DNA of 64,000 nt from Trinickia terrae (GTDB lineage Bacteria; Pseudomonadota; Gammaproteobacteria; Burkholderiales; Burkholderiaceae). The translations under genes and the position numbers were made by a program. Position 1 is the first letter of the stretch, and every line of letters begins with the position of its first letter. Below the pieces are notes generated by a model, which worked only from the letters and a program-made list of their open reading frames with translations, made no database searches and had not been told where the DNA came from. Of this stretch, positions 34,668 to 44,154 are shown one piece after another. The stretch spans positions 124,001 to 188,000 of the forward strand of contig NZ_SWJE01000015.1 of assembly GCF_005144415.1 (NCBI RefSeq), written 5' to 3'.

Positions 34668-35483
34668 GTGCGCGATCCCAACGACGATACCTCGATCCCG
34701 ATGCTGACCGACGTGCTCGTGCCGGCCAAGGCGGAGCACAAGGAAGGCGACGAGAACAAGAATCCGGCGGCAGCCGGCGATGACGCTTCCATTCCCGTAC
34801 TGAGCGACGTGCTGAAGCCGGGCTCGCAGGCGCCGATTGCTGCCGGGGAACCGGCGCGGGCTGCGGCATCCGATGAAGAGTCGATTCCGGTATTGACCGA
34901 CGTGGTCACGCCGGCTGCGGCGCAATCCGTATCGCAACCGTTGCATGACGACTCGATCCCCGTGCTGACCGACAGTCCCGCCGCGGTTTTGATGGAGTCG
35001 CAACCGGCGCACGAGACGGAAAGCAAGACCGTCGAAGACGAAGCCCATCCTCATCGCCACGCTCGACGCAGTCATCACGCCAAGCCGGAACCGCAAGACG
35101 ACCATCTGGAAGGCGAGGAGAGCCACGCGAAATCTCACGCTCGAGAACCGGCAGCGGACGAGCACCACGAGGAGACGGCGGCGCATCACCGTGCGAAGCC
35201 GCATCGCACGGCGGCGCATGCCAAAGCCGAGCACACCGGCGAGCTGCAGGGCCTGGACGCCGGCCTCATCGCCGAGCGTTTGCGCGGGCGTTTCGCGAGC
35301 TACTTGATGGGCGAGGGGCGCGGGCTGATCGAAGCGCGCTGCCGCGACGCATTGCAGGATCACACGAACTGGCTCGTCAACCAGATCACGCGCGAAGTGG
35401 CGCTGGCGCTCGAGGTGGAGGTGGCCGGCTGGGTCCGTGAGGCGGTGCGCGAAGCGATCGCGAAGCACGCCGACAACCCCTGA
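34668..35483 (+). CDS. DUF2486 family protein with repeated SIPxLTD motif
   Basis: 271 residues starting at GTG 34668 (GGAG 7 bases upstream). The acidic N-terminal half repeats SIPxL(T/S)D four times (residues 9-15, 41-47, 72-78, 96-102), then a His/Lys/Glu-rich low-complexity linker (about 115-195). The C-terminal 65 residues are helical (RGRFASYLMGEGRGLIEARCRDALQDH). The family appears restricted to Burkholderia-like bacteria. The short repeats look like linear docking peptides. Position after holC suggests, but does not prove, a replication link. Confidence 0.72.
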   Translation: MRDPNDDTSIPMLTDVLVPAKAEHKEGDENKNPAAAGDDASIPVLSDVLKPGSQAPIAAGEPARAAASDEESIPVLTDVVTPAAAQSVSQPLHDDSIPVLTDSPAAVLMESQPAHETESKTVEDEAHPHRHARRSHHAKPEPQDDHLEGEESHAKSHAREPAADEHHEETAAHHRAKPHRTAAHAKAEHTGELQGLDAGLIAERLRGRFASYLMGEGRGLIEARCRDALQDHTNWLVNQITREVALALEVEVAGWVREAVREAIAKHADNP

Positions 35484-35484
35484 G

Positions 35485-35811
35485 CTATTTCAGCGACAAC
35501 ACCCAGGTGGCAAGCGCGTGCGCGTCATCGGGCGTCAGCTGGGTGTTCGCCGGCATCGGCACGCGTCCCCAGACGCCCGCACCGCCGTCGCTGATCTTGC
35601 GTGTGAGGTAGGCGATGGCGTCGGGGCGCGACGCGTATTTCGCTGCGACGTCGCGAAACGCCGGGCCCATCAACGGCCGCTTCTCGGCATGACAACTCAT
35701 GCAATTGCGTTGCTGCGCAAGCGCCAGTCCCGGTGCGGGCTCGGCGCTTGCGGGAACACAGAGCGCCCAGGCCGCGGCCAACGCCGCGGCATAAAACGGC
35801 AATCGATTCAT
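35485..35811 (-). CDS. Periplasmic class I cytochrome c
   Basis: 108 residues with a signal peptide ending near SAEPA. Single heme motif CMSCH and a later Met axial-ligand candidate in RVPMPANTQLTP. The C-terminal helix DDAHALATWVLSLK is typical of small c-type cytochromes (cyt c551/c552-like). Converges with the DUF2486 gene with one base between stops. Confidence 0.88.
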   Translation of the reverse strand: MNRLPFYAAALAAAWALCVPASAEPAPGLALAQQRNCMSCHAEKRPLMGPAFRDVAAKYASRPDAIAYLTRKISDGGAGVWGRVPMPANTQLTPDDAHALATWVLSLK

Positions 35812-35905
35812 TCCGGTCTCCGTCGGCTACATGGCTCGACTTGTGGTGCGACGCATTATAGACAGGGCGTTGCGCGCCTTGCCGAATCGAGCCGCTTTGC
35901 CGCGG

Positions 35906-37579
35906 TCACCCCGTTACCGCGCCCTCGTTCGCCGGGCGCGCCAGCGCAGCATACTTCGCGAGCACGCCGCGCGTGTAACGCGGCGCCGGCTGCTTCCACG
36001 CCGCGCGCCGCCGCTCGAGCTCCGCATCGTCGACATTCAATTGCAGCAGCAGCTTGTGCGCGTCGATCGTGATCGAATCGCCTTCCCGAACGAGCGCGAT
36101 CGCGCCGCCTTCGAACGCTTCGGGCGCGACGTGCCCAACCACCATGCCCCACGTGCCGCCCGAGAAGCGGCCATCGGTGATGAGGCCGACCGACTCGCCA
36201 AGGCCCTTGCCGATGATCGCCGAGGTCGGCGCAAGCATCTCCGGCATGCCGGGGCCGCCCTTCGGACCGAGGTAGCGCAGCACGATCACATCCCCAGCCT
36301 TGATCTTGTCGGCGAGGATCGCTTCCATCGCGCTTTGCTCGTCGTCGAACACGCGCGCCGGGCCAGTGATGACCGGGTTCTTCAGGCCCGTGATTTTCGC
36401 CACGGCGCCTTCGGTCGCGAGGTTGCCCTTCAGGATCGCAAGATGGCCTGACCGGTAAAGCGCCTTGTCGATCGGGAAGATTACCTGCTGGTCCGCACGC
36501 GGCTGGCTTGGCACGTCCTTCAGCTCTTCGGCGATCGTCTTGCCCGTGATCGTCACGCAATCGCCGTGCAAAAGGCCCGCGTCGAGCAGGATCTTCATCA
36601 CTTGCGGAATGCCGCCGGCCTTGTGCAGATCGGTCGCGACGTAGTCGCCCGACGGCTTCAGGTTGCAGATCACCGGCACTTTCTTGCGCATGCGCTCGAA
36701 GTCGTCGATGGTCCATTCGACCTCGGCCGCGTGCGCGATCGCGAGATAGTGGAGCACGGCGTTGGTCGAGCCGCCCGTCGCCATGATGACGGCCACCGCG
36801 TTCTCGATCGACTTCTTCGTGATGATGTCGCGCGGCTTCAAATCCTTCTTCACCGCTTCGACCAGCACGCGCGCCGACTCGGCCGCCGAGGCGACCTTCT
36901 CGTCGTCCGGGTTCGCCATCGTCGACGAGTACAAGAGCGACATGCCGAGCGCCTCGAACGACGAGCTCATCGTGTTGGCGGTGTACATGCCGCCGCACGA
37001 GCCCGTGGTCGGACAGGCGTTTTTTTCGACCCCCTCGAAATCTTCCTGTGACATGCGCCCGGCCGTGAACTCGCCGACGGCCTCGAACGACGACACGATC
37101 GTGAGGTCACGGCCCTTCCAGTGGCCCGGCTTGATCGTGCCGCCGTAGACGTAGATGCCCGGCACGTTGATGCGCGCGAGCGCGATCATGCCGCCCGGCA
37201 TGTTCTTGTCGCAGCCGCCGATCACGACCACGCCGTCCATCCATTGGCCTTGCACGCAGGTCTCGATGCAGTCGGCGATCACTTCGCGCGACACGAGCGA
37301 GTACTTCATGCCTTCCGTGCCCATCGACATGCCGTCGGAGATTGTCGGCGTGCCGAAGATCTGCGGATTCGCGTCGGCGCCCTTGACCGCGGCGACGGCT
37401 GCGTCGGCCAGGCGCTGCAGGCCGGCGTTGCAGGGCGTGATCGTCGAGTGGCCGTTGGCGATGCCGATCATCGGCTTGGCGAAGTCGTCTTGCTGGTAGC
37501 CGAGCGCGTAGTACATCGAGCGATTCGGCGAGCGCGCGACGCCTTGCGTGATGTTTTTCGAGCGACGGTTGTAGGACAT
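35906..37579 (-). CDS. ilvD: Dihydroxy-acid dehydratase
   Basis: 557 residues from the ATG at 37579. Fe-S cluster ligands in [10 protein letters not shown] and [17 protein letters not shown], and the IlvD C-terminal segment [23 protein letters not shown]. Dehydrates dihydroxy-isovalerate and -methylvalerate in Ile/Val synthesis. Divergent from a LysR gene. No other ilv genes are in the window. Confidence 0.95.
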   Translation of the reverse strand: MSYNRRSKNITQGVARSPNRSMYYALGYQQDDFAKPMIGIANGHSTITPCNAGLQRLADAAVAAVKGADANPQIFGTPTISDGMSMGTEGMKYSLVSREVIADCIETCVQGQWMDGVVVIGGCDKNMPGGMIALARINVPGIYVYGGTIKPGHWKGRDLTIVSSFEAVGEFTAGRMSQEDFEGVEKNACPTTGSCGGMYTANTMSSSFEALGMSLLYSSTMANPDDEKVASAAESARVLVEAVKKDLKPRDIITKKSIENAVAVIMATGGSTNAVLHYLAIAHAAEVEWTIDDFERMRKKVPVICNLKPSGDYVATDLHKAGGIPQVMKILLDAGLLHGDCVTITGKTIAEELKDVPSQPRADQQVIFPIDKALYRSGHLAILKGNLATEGAVAKITGLKNPVITGPARVFDDEQSAMEAILADKIKAGDVIVLRYLGPKGGPGMPEMLAPTSAIIGKGLGESVGLITDGRFSGGTWGMVVGHVAPEAFEGGAIALVREGDSITIDAHKLLLQLNVDDAELERRRAAWKQPAPRYTRGVLAKYAALARPANEGAVTG

Positions 37580-37670
37580 GGGGGACTCCGGTTTGGTGTG
37601 ATCTGGCACGCCGTCCGGCTGGGCGGCCCGAGCGTGCCGGTAAAGAATGCGGACTCTCTTGGGGCGTGTC

Positions 37671-37683
37671 CAATATATTATTG
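37671..37683. promoter_or_regulatory. LysR-type dyad CAATA-N3-TATTG
   Basis: A perfect 5-bp inverted repeat with an A/T-rich centre, 40 bases before the LysR start and about 90 bases before ilvD. It resembles LTTR autoregulatory boxes; binding is inferred. Confidence 0.4.
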
Positions 37684-37722
37684 AGCGTCGATTAGGTCGA
37701 AAGGCATATCAGAGGAGAGATC

Positions 37723-38700
37723 GTGACCCCGGATTTGCGCCAGTTGCGCTATTTCGTGGCCGTTGCCGAAGAGCGGCATTTCGGGCGTGCGGCGGCGCGG
37801 CTGTCGATGACGCAGCCGCCGCTGTCGCAGGCGATTCGCGCGCTCGAGGAGACGCTCGGCGTCGAGCTTTTCGCGCGCACCAAGCGCTCGGTGGAGCTGA
37901 CGGCGGTGGGCGCCGACCTGCTGCCCGAGGTGCGCAAGCTGCTGGCGAGCGCCGACGGGTTGCGCCCGCTCGCGCAAAGCCTCGCGCGCGGCGAGGCTGG
38001 CGTGCTTTCGCTCGCATTCGTTTCGACCGCCGATTACGGGCTGCTGCCGAACCTGCTGCGCGATTTCGGCGCGCGCTACTCGCGCGTGCGCCTGCAGCTC
38101 GCCGAGGCGACGAGCGACGTGCAGATCGACGAGCTCGTGGCGGGCCGCATCGACGCCGGCCTTGTGATTCCGCCGCTGCCGCCGCAGCACGCGGCGCAGC
38201 TATCGTACTTGCCGATCGCGCGCGAACCGCTGGTGGTCGCGATGCCTACCGGCATTGCACGCGAAGCGGGCTGCCGGCTCGACAGCCGTCATCAAGCGGA
38301 CTGGGACGACGAGCCGGTGAGCCTCACCGCATTCGCCGATGCCCCGCTCGTGATCTTTCCGCGGCGTCTCGCACCGGGCTTCTACGACATCATCATGGAT
38401 TGCTACGGAGCGGCGGGCTTGACGCCGCGTGTCGGGCAAGAAGCGATCCAGATGCAGACGATCGTCAGCCTGGTTTCCGCGGGGATGGGTGTCGCGCTGG
38501 TGCCGCAATCATTGCGCAACCTGCGCCGCACGGGCGTGGTGTACCGGCCGCTCGCCGAAGCGGTGCCGGTCGTCGAAACGGGGCTCGTCTGGCGGACCGC
38601 CGAGGTGAGCCCCGTGCTGGCCGGCTTCATCGACATCGTGCGCGCCTACGCGGCGCCAGTCGTCGATACGCGGGCCTTGCCGAAACGGCGCGCGCGTTAG
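37723..38700 (+). CDS. LysR-family transcriptional regulator
   Basis: 325 residues starting at GTG 37723 (AGAGGAGAG upstream). LysR winged helix at residues 3-62 ([20 protein letters not shown]...[13 protein letters not shown]), then the two-lobed effector domain. Divergent from ilvD and overlapping the padC end by 4 bases on the opposite strand. Either neighbour could be the target; phenolic-acid control of padC is attractive but unproven. Confidence 0.88.
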   Translation: MTPDLRQLRYFVAVAEERHFGRAAARLSMTQPPLSQAIRALEETLGVELFARTKRSVELTAVGADLLPEVRKLLASADGLRPLAQSLARGEAGVLSLAFVSTADYGLLPNLLRDFGARYSRVRLQLAEATSDVQIDELVAGRIDAGLVIPPLPPQHAAQLSYLPIAREPLVVAMPTGIAREAGCRLDSRHQADWDDEPVSLTAFADAPLVIFPRRLAPGFYDIIMDCYGAAGLTPRVGQEAIQMQTIVSLVSAGMGVALVPQSLRNLRRTGVVYRPLAEAVPVVETGLVWRTAEVSPVLAGFIDIVRAYAAPVVDTRALPKRRAR

Positions 38701-39242
38701 TTGGCGCGCTGGCTGAAGCCTGCTTCCAGTTCACCCGGCGCTTTCGAGATCACGGTCTCGTCGTCGGCGCCGACGTGTTCGAACAGCGTGATGCGCGCGA
38801 ACTCGGGGACGACTTCGGCCGGATAGGTCGGGCCCGCGTCGCGGAACTGATGCATCTGATCGAGAAAGTCGTTCTGGAACAGAATGGTTTTCTCCGGCGT
38901 GTTGGCGATCCAGCGCGGGAAGAAGATCGTGCCGTGCAGGCGGCGTTTGCCCGGCATGATGTCGACGCAGACCGTGGTGCCGGTCGGCTCGGCCCACGAC
39001 ACTTTGTAGGCGTCGTCGAGCTGCACGAGATCGACCTTCTGGCCCTTGACCCAGCGGCCGCCGACCATGCCGCTGTGAATGCGGTAGTCGATCGTGGTCG
39101 CGTTCTTCACGTACATCTCGTATTGCCAGCCGTTCGCATACGTATAGATGAAGCGGTGCCCGACGATGCCGGAGAGGTCTTGCGGCGGGACCGGATGCTC
39201 GACGGAGGTCACGAAGCTGCTGTTCTTGGTGTTCTTAGCCAT
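38697..39242 (-). CDS. padC: Phenolic acid decarboxylase
   Basis: 181 residues from ATG 39242 (GGGAG upstream on the minus strand). The small lipocalin-like fold shows [35 protein letters not shown] and [18 protein letters not shown], the PadC/PDC signature. Decarboxylates p-coumaric and ferulic acids to vinyl phenols without cofactor, a detoxification of plant hydroxycinnamates. A 6-bp dyad lies just upstream. Confidence 0.93.
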   Translation of the reverse strand: MAKNTKNSSFVTSVEHPVPPQDLSGIVGHRFIYTYANGWQYEMYVKNATTIDYRIHSGMVGGRWVKGQKVDLVQLDDAYKVSWAEPTGTTVCVDIMPGKRRLHGTIFFPRWIANTPEKTILFQNDFLDQMHQFRDAGPTYPAEVVPEFARITLFEHVGADDETVISKAPGELEAGFSQRAN

Positions 39243-39257
39243 ATTGATTTCTCCCAT

Positions 39258-39274
39258 CCACAAATCAGTTGTGG
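39258..39274. promoter_or_regulatory. Inverted repeat CCACAA-N5-TTGTGG upstream of padC
   Basis: A perfect dyad ending 16 bases before the padC start on the minus strand, within an otherwise A/T-rich spacer. Candidate operator for phenolic-acid-responsive control; the regulator is unknown. Confidence 0.4.
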
Positions 39275-39422
39275 TGAATTGATTATTTCATATAACTATT
39301 TTACGTGCGGTGAATAGCCCACTGCCGGCCCCGCAATAATTAACGCCTGTGCCGGTGCTGTAAGGCTTTTATGACATCATTACGGGCGTCGTCGCTCGTC
39401 CCTCTCTGACCCACGCTGATTC

Positions 39423-40328
39423 ATGTTCATACACCCCAACTTCGACCCCGTCGCGATTCATCTCGGTCCGCTCGCCGTGCGCTGGTACGGCCTCATGTAT
39501 CTCGTCGCGTTCATCATGGCGATCGTCGTCGGCCGCCTGCGGCTGCGCATGCCGCACGTCGCCGCGCAAGGCTGGACCCCGAAGGACATCGACGACATGA
39601 TGTTCTACGGCGTGCTCGGCACGATCCTCGGCGGCCGTCTCGGCTACGTGCTGTTCTACAAGGCGAGCTATTACTTCGCGAATCCGCTCGACATCTTCAA
39701 GGTGTGGGAGGGCGGCATGTCGTTTCACGGCGGCTTCCTCGGCGTGACGTTCGCGATGATCCTGTTCGCGTACCAGCGCAAGCGCACGTGGCTGCAGGTG
39801 ACCGATTTCGTCGCGCCGATGGTGCCGACGGGTCTCGCCGCGGGGCGCCTCGGCAACTTCATCAACGGCGAACTGTGGGGCCGCGTGACCGATCCGCACG
39901 CGCCGTGGGCGATGATGTTTCCGACTGCGCTGAACGAAGACGCCGCGTGGCTCGCGACGCATCCGCAACTGGCGGCGAAGTGGGATCTCGCGCAGGTGTA
40001 CGCGCAATATCACATGCTGCCGCGCCATCCGTCGGAGCTTTACGAGATCGCGCTCGAAGGCGTCGCGCTCTTTCTCGTGCTGTGGTTCTTCACGCGCAAG
40101 CCGCGCCCGATCGGGGCGGCCTCGGCGGTGTTCCTGATCGGCTATGGCCTCGCGCGTTTCACCGTCGAATTCGCGCGCGAGCCCGACGATTTCCTGGGCC
40201 TGCTGGCGCTGGGTTTTTCGATGGGGCAGTGGCTATCGCTGCCGATGATTCTCGCCGGCGTGGGCTTGCTCGTGTGGTCGTATCGGCGCGGGAATCGCGT
40301 GCAGTCGCAGCCGGTCAACGCGAATTGA
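39423..40328 (+). CDS. lgt: Prolipoprotein diacylglyceryl transferase
   Basis: 301 residues, seven membrane segments. The Lgt signature [16 protein letters not shown] and the MSFHGGFLG segment carry essential Arg, Asn and His residues. Transfers diacylglycerol to the lipobox Cys in the inner membrane. Divergent from padC; a clear terminator follows. Confidence 0.96.
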   Translation: MFIHPNFDPVAIHLGPLAVRWYGLMYLVAFIMAIVVGRLRLRMPHVAAQGWTPKDIDDMMFYGVLGTILGGRLGYVLFYKASYYFANPLDIFKVWEGGMSFHGGFLGVTFAMILFAYQRKRTWLQVTDFVAPMVPTGLAAGRLGNFINGELWGRVTDPHAPWAMMFPTALNEDAAWLATHPQLAAKWDLAQVYAQYHMLPRHPSELYEIALEGVALFLVLWFFTRKPRPIGAASAVFLIGYGLARFTVEFAREPDDFLGLLALGFSMGQWLSLPMILAGVGLLVWSYRRGNRVQSQPVNAN

Positions 40329-40356
40329 TGCGCGAAGCCGTCTGGGCTTGAATGAG

Positions 40357-40383
40357 AAAACGCCGGCATTTGCCGGCGTTTTT
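40357..40383. terminator. Bidirectional terminator between lgt and the SIMPL gene
   Basis: AAAACGCCGGCA pairs with TGCCGGCGTTTTT over a short loop; A and T runs on both sides serve the two converging genes. Confidence 0.9.
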
Positions 40384-40424
40384 GCTTGCGCGAGCGTTTG
40401 CCGCTCGTTTGTGCTTGGCTTGGC

Positions 40425-41135
40425 TCAGCGCGTCATCTGCACCGAGCCCGACACGTTGACGGTCACCGTCGACGTGCCGCCTTCGATTGGCATCGGCGCG
40501 GGCGCGTTCGCATCGGCGCCGGCCGCGCGCATGCTCATCATCATCACGGGGCGCGGCGGCACGCCGTTGTGGCCGACATTGACCTCGCGAATCGTGTAGC
40601 CGCTGTAGCCGAATGCCTGCGCCGATGCCGACGCCTGCTGACGGAACGACGCGATCGCCTGGCCGCTCAGTTTCTCTTCGGCGGCGCGCTGCGCTTCCGG
40701 CGACAGCGAGAACGCGACGTTGCCCACTTGCATATTCGAGCTCATCTGGCCGGCGAGCTTTGACGCCGCGGCGAAATCGCGCGACTCGAGCACAACCTCG
40801 GTGCGGCCGCGCCATGCTGAGATGCGGCCGTCGCGACCGGTCGACGGATAGATCGAGAACGAGCCTGTGCGCGCGGTCACGCCGGCGATGCCCTTGGCCT
40901 GCTTCAGCGCGGCGTCGGCGTGCTGGTTCAGCACATCGGTGAGCGACGCCGGGTCCTTGGCTTCCTGCTCGTAGAAGAGCGTGATGTCGACGACGTCTTG
41001 CGGAACTTCGGTGCTGGCTTGCGCCGAGAGCGAGAGCACGCCGGACGGCTGGTTCTGCATGACCACCGTATCGGCGTATGCGGCAGGCACGGCGAAGAGG
41101 GCGGCGGCGAGCACGACAGCAGTTTTCGTTTTCAT
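40425..41135 (-). CDS. SIMPL (DUF541) domain periplasmic protein
   Basis: About 236 residues from the ATG at 41135, with signal peptide MKTKTAVVLAAALFAVPAAYA. The DUF541/SIMPL domain shows LSLSAQASTEVPQDVVDITLFYEQEA and a C-terminal STVTVNVSGSVQMTR strand. Members resemble the 26-kDa periplasmic immunogenic protein BP26 and E. coli YggE. Probably exported and oligomeric; role in oxidative stress reported for some homologues. Confidence 0.88.
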   Translation of the reverse strand: MKTKTAVVLAAALFAVPAAYADTVVMQNQPSGVLSLSAQASTEVPQDVVDITLFYEQEAKDPASLTDVLNQHADAALKQAKGIAGVTARTGSFSIYPSTGRDGRISAWRGRTEVVLESRDFAAASKLAGQMSSNMQVGNVAFSLSPEAQRAAEEKLSGQAIASFRQQASASAQAFGYSGYTIREVNVGHNGVPPRPVMMMSMRAAGADANAPAPMPIEGGTSTVTVNVSGSVQMTR

Positions 41136-41270
41136 GGTTCGACTCCTTCGGGAAGGGCTCGCGCGTGCGTGTCGGTGACGATATGGCACAGCGCTTGCGA
41201 GCCCGTTAGTCGGGGCGGGCGCGGCCTTAGTTCCCTGATTGGAGTCCTCGTTCGACGCGGTTTCAACGCC

Positions 41271-41729
41271 TCACGCAAGCCGCTTGGTGATGAAGCGCCA
41301 TTCGCCGTCCGTCACCGGCGTGATCGACAGGCGATTGCCTTTTGCGAGCACGCGCATGTCATTGAGTTCGCCATGTTCGCGCAGCGCCGCGAGCGGAATG
41401 AGCGGCGTCTTCTTGACGAAGCGCACGTCGACGAGCATCCAGCGCGGCATCTCCTGCGTCGATTTCGGATCGTAGTAGGGACTCTTCTTGTCGAATTGCG
41501 TGGGGTCGGGATAGGCCGTGGAGACGACTTCGGCGAGGCCCGCGATGCCTGGCTCGGGGCAGCTCGAGTGATAAAACAGCACGCCGTCGCCGATTTGCAT
41601 CGTGTCGCGCATGAAATTGCGCGCCTGATAGTTGCGCACGCCGGTCCACGGCAGCGTTTGCTTGGGGGCGTTGGCGAGGTCGTCGATGCTTGCTTCGTCC
41701 GGTTCGGACTTCATCAGCCAATAGCGCAT
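41271..41729 (-). CDS. EVE domain-containing protein
   Basis: 152 residues: MRYWLMKSEPDEASIDDL and WTGVRNYQARNFMRD, then DGVLFYHSSCPEPGIAGLAEV. This is the PUA-like EVE fold that recognises modified bases. Conserved housekeeping gene in proteobacteria. It lies next to the 6S RNA and zapA locus on the same strand. The usual length shows no fusion partner. Confidence 0.92.
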   Translation of the reverse strand: MRYWLMKSEPDEASIDDLANAPKQTLPWTGVRNYQARNFMRDTMQIGDGVLFYHSSCPEPGIAGLAEVVSTAYPDPTQFDKKSPYYDPKSTQEMPRWMLVDVRFVKKTPLIPLAALREHGELNDMRVLAKGNRLSITPVTDGEWRFITKRLA

Positions 41730-41760
41730 GGTTTGCCTCGTTTTTTTACGGCCCCAAATG

Positions 41761-41791
41761 AAAACGGCACCGGAGGGTATCCGATGCCGTT
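41761..41791 (-). terminator. Terminator hairpin downstream of 6S RNA
   Basis: On the minus strand ACGGCATCGGA pairs with TCCGGTGCCGT and is followed by TTTC, just after the expected 6S RNA 3' end. Confidence 0.65.
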
Positions 41792-41796
41792 GAATA

Positions 41797-41975
41797 GGTC
41801 CCCGCCTTAGCCGCTAGGCCGGCATCCTGAACCTGAGGTTCAGAATTGGTCGCAGTTAGCAGCACTTCGGGTACATCAGACAGAGTGACGCGCACGCCCG
41901 TGCTACAAATTTCCGCAACCGTGCACATGGCATTGGTTCAAGGAATATATGACCTTGGCGAACCAGGCAGGGAAG
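41797..41975 (-). ncRNA. ssrS: 6S RNA (SsrS)
   Basis: Lies downstream of zapA on the same strand, the usual 6S RNA site. On the minus strand a closing stem TCCCTGCCT (41965-41973) pairs with AGGCGGGGA (41799-41807) through G-U pairs. Segments matching E. coli 6S include CCTTGAACCAAT, CGGTTGCGG, AACTGCGACCA and the terminal TGAACC-TCA-GGTTCA hairpin. 6S RNA mimics an open promoter and sequesters sigma-70 RNA polymerase. Ends are approximate. The rest of the 435-base gap is leader sequence between here and zapA. Confidence 0.85.
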
Positions 41976-42164
41976 CTGCTAAAACTATTTGCTATTCAGT
42001 GCTTTAAGGAAGCCGCCTCGCGAAAGGTCTTCGCGTTGGCATGAATTAAAGCGTTTGCTGAATCGCGACCGGCGTTGCCGCCGGCTGGTGTTCGAAACTT
42101 TATTGGAAGCATCGCATGCTTGGCAAGCGTTTTGATTCGTTCGCTTGCGATGACGCACACTTTG

Positions 42165-42479
42165 CTACTGCGCTACGTGCTGCTCGATCACTGCTTCGAG
42201 TTGCTCGTTCATTTGGTGCATTGTACGACGGATTTCCTCGGCGGGAAACGCTTCGCCATGACGAATGCTCTCTTGCAGCTTGATCAATTCCGATGCGAGC
42301 GAGAGCGCCGCCATCACTGCGATGCGGTCGGTGCCGCGTACCGAACTGTGTGTGCGGATCTTCGTCATTTCCGAGTCGACGCGCGCCACGGCGTCGAGCA
42401 GTGCGGCTTCGGTTTCCGGCGAGCAGGCGAGGCGATAGGGTTGGCCAAGAATCGAGACTTCGACCTGCTTGGTCGTCAT
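42165..42479 (-). CDS. zapA: Cell division protein ZapA
   Basis: 104 residues: TTKQVEVSILGQPYRLACSPETEAALLDAVARVDSEM is the N-terminal ZapA fold, followed by a C-terminal helix for dimerisation. Bundles FtsZ filaments at midcell. Start overlaps the end of the upstream coiled-coil gene by 4 bases. Confidence 0.93.
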   Translation of the reverse strand: MTTKQVEVSILGQPYRLACSPETEAALLDAVARVDSEMTKIRTHSSVRGTDRIAVMAALSLASELIKLQESIRHGEAFPAEEIRRTMHQMNEQLEAVIEQHVAQ

Positions 42480-42832
42480 GCGTTTTCTCCGTGTCGGTTG
42501 GATGCGCCGTGTTCCTCATCCTCTTGTTGCGAGGAGGCCAGGAGATCGAGCTGACTATCCGGTTCGTACTGTGCTTTCGCGCGCGGCAGTTTTTCCAGGA
42601 TCGCGTTCAGGCGCACCTGGGCGTCGTCGATCTTCGCGGACAGCGCATCGCGTTCCGCCTGCAGCGTGTTGCGCTCTTCGCGCAGCAGCGCAAGTTCCGC
42701 ACGTGCCACTTCATTTTCCGCGCGCAGTTGCGCGAGTTGCTCTTCGAGCGCGTGACGGGCCTGCAGATGGCGCTCATTGATCGCGATCAGCCGGCCGATA
42801 TTCTGTGACAATGTTTCGAGTTCGTTGAGCAT
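42476..42832 (-). CDS. ZapB-like coiled-coil protein (TIGR02449/DUF904 type)
   Basis: 118 residues, almost entirely heptad-patterned coiled coil (residues 1-85, LETLSQNIGRLIAINERH...EEQLAQLRAENEVARAELALL), with an acidic disordered tail. In beta-proteobacteria this family regularly precedes zapA and probably acts with it in divisome scaffolding. Stop overlaps the zapA ATG. Confidence 0.82.
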   Translation of the reverse strand: MLNELETLSQNIGRLIAINERHLQARHALEEQLAQLRAENEVARAELALLREERNTLQAERDALSAKIDDAQVRLNAILEKLPRAKAQYEPDSQLDLLASSQQEDEEHGASNRHGENA

Positions 42833-43119
42833 GTGCTGCGTCCTCTAAAGACCACGCATTTTAGCGCGGATTAAAGGCGTTTCCGATAATTGTCTCGTTT
42901 CTAGACGTAACAGCATTGCTTCTTGCCGCCAAAACGCGGGCAAGCGTCGCCGCCCGGAATTTTCGCGGCGCTATCGTCGCACGGAAAACCCCTGTAAAAA
43001 GCGGGTTTGACCATTTTTGACGCTTGGCTCCCCGGGGGGCTTCCCTTGAACAGAACTGTGAAAATGCGTAGACGCACAACACGCCCGAGCGTGGGGCTGA
43101 TTCGTGCGGGCGGCGCGCG

Positions 43120-44154
43120 ATGAGCAGGGTCATGCTTGCACTGCCGCCGGGCATGACCGCGAGGCGCGCGGCCGCGATCTGGCTCGTGCTCGGCGCGCTC
43201 GCGCTGGCGGTGTTCGTCGCCTCGCTCGGGATCGGCAGCGTGACTGTCTCGCCGCAGCGGGTGCTCGCGGCGTTGCTGCATGTTCCGGGCAACGATGGCG
43301 ACATGTCCGGCGAGATCGTGCGCACCCTGCGCCTGCCGCGCGCGCTCGCCGGCTTCGCGTGCGGCGCGCTGCTGGCGCTGGCCGGTGCGCTTTTGCAAGT
43401 GCTGTTGCGCAATCCGCTCGCGGAGCCCTACGTGCTTGGCGTGTCGGGCGGCGCGGCGACCTTTGCCGTGATCGCGATGCTGGCAGGCTGGGCGTGGTGG
43501 TGGGTTGATGCGGCGTCGTTCGCGGGCGCGTTCGTATCGATCCTGCTCGTGCTCGGTCTCGCGAGCCGGGAGCTGTGGCGCGGCGAGCCGCTGGATGCGT
43601 CGCCGCGTCTCCTGCTGACCGGCGCCGTGATTGCGGCGGGGTGGTACGCGGGCATCACGCTGCTGCTGTCGCTTGCGCCGGAGAGCCATCTGCGCGGCAT
43701 CCTCTTCTGGCTGACGGGCGATCTCAATGGCGTCGGCACGCCGTGGCCCGCATTGGCGGCGCTGGTCGTCGCGCTGGCCGCCGTCGTGCCCGTCGCGCCC
43801 CAACTCAACGTGATGTTGCGCGGCGAGGCGGCGGCGCACGCGCTCGGCGTTCCCGTCGTGCCGTTGCGCTTGCGCGTCTATCTGACGGCCTCGCTCGCCG
43901 CGGCCGCGGCGGTGACGACCGCAGGCACGATCGGCTTTGTCGGCCTGGTCGTGCCGCATGCACTGCGGCTCTGTTGCGGCAACGACCAGCGCATGCTCTT
44001 GCCCGCATCGGCGCTGGCGGGCGGGACCGCGGTGATGGCGGCCGACCTCGTCGCGCGCACGGCTGTCGCGCCCGCGCAATTGCCGGTGGGCGTCGTCACG
44101 GTCTTGATCGGCGTGCCGGTGTTCCTGTGGATGCTGCTTGCGAGGCCGCGATGA
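43120..44154 (+). CDS. btuC: FecCD-family ABC permease for cobalamin import
   Basis: 344 residues with about ten membrane segments. FecCD motifs RLPRALAGFACGALLALAGALLQ, NPLAEPYVLGVSGGA and the coupling-loop GTIGFVGLVVPH are clear. It is followed by its ATPase with ATGA overlap and by cobalamin salvage genes, so corrinoid import is the natural role. No cobalamin riboswitch could be recognised in the roughly 290 bases upstream. Confidence 0.88.
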   Translation: MSRVMLALPPGMTARRAAAIWLVLGALALAVFVASLGIGSVTVSPQRVLAALLHVPGNDGDMSGEIVRTLRLPRALAGFACGALLALAGALLQVLLRNPLAEPYVLGVSGGAATFAVIAMLAGWAWWWVDAASFAGAFVSILLVLGLASRELWRGEPLDASPRLLLTGAVIAAGWYAGITLLLSLAPESHLRGILFWLTGDLNGVGTPWPALAALVVALAAVVPVAPQLNVMLRGEAAAHALGVPVVPLRLRVYLTASLAAAAAVTTAGTIGFVGLVVPHALRLCCGNDQRMLLPASALAGGTAVMAADLVARTAVAPAQLPVGVVTVLIGVPVFLWMLLARPR

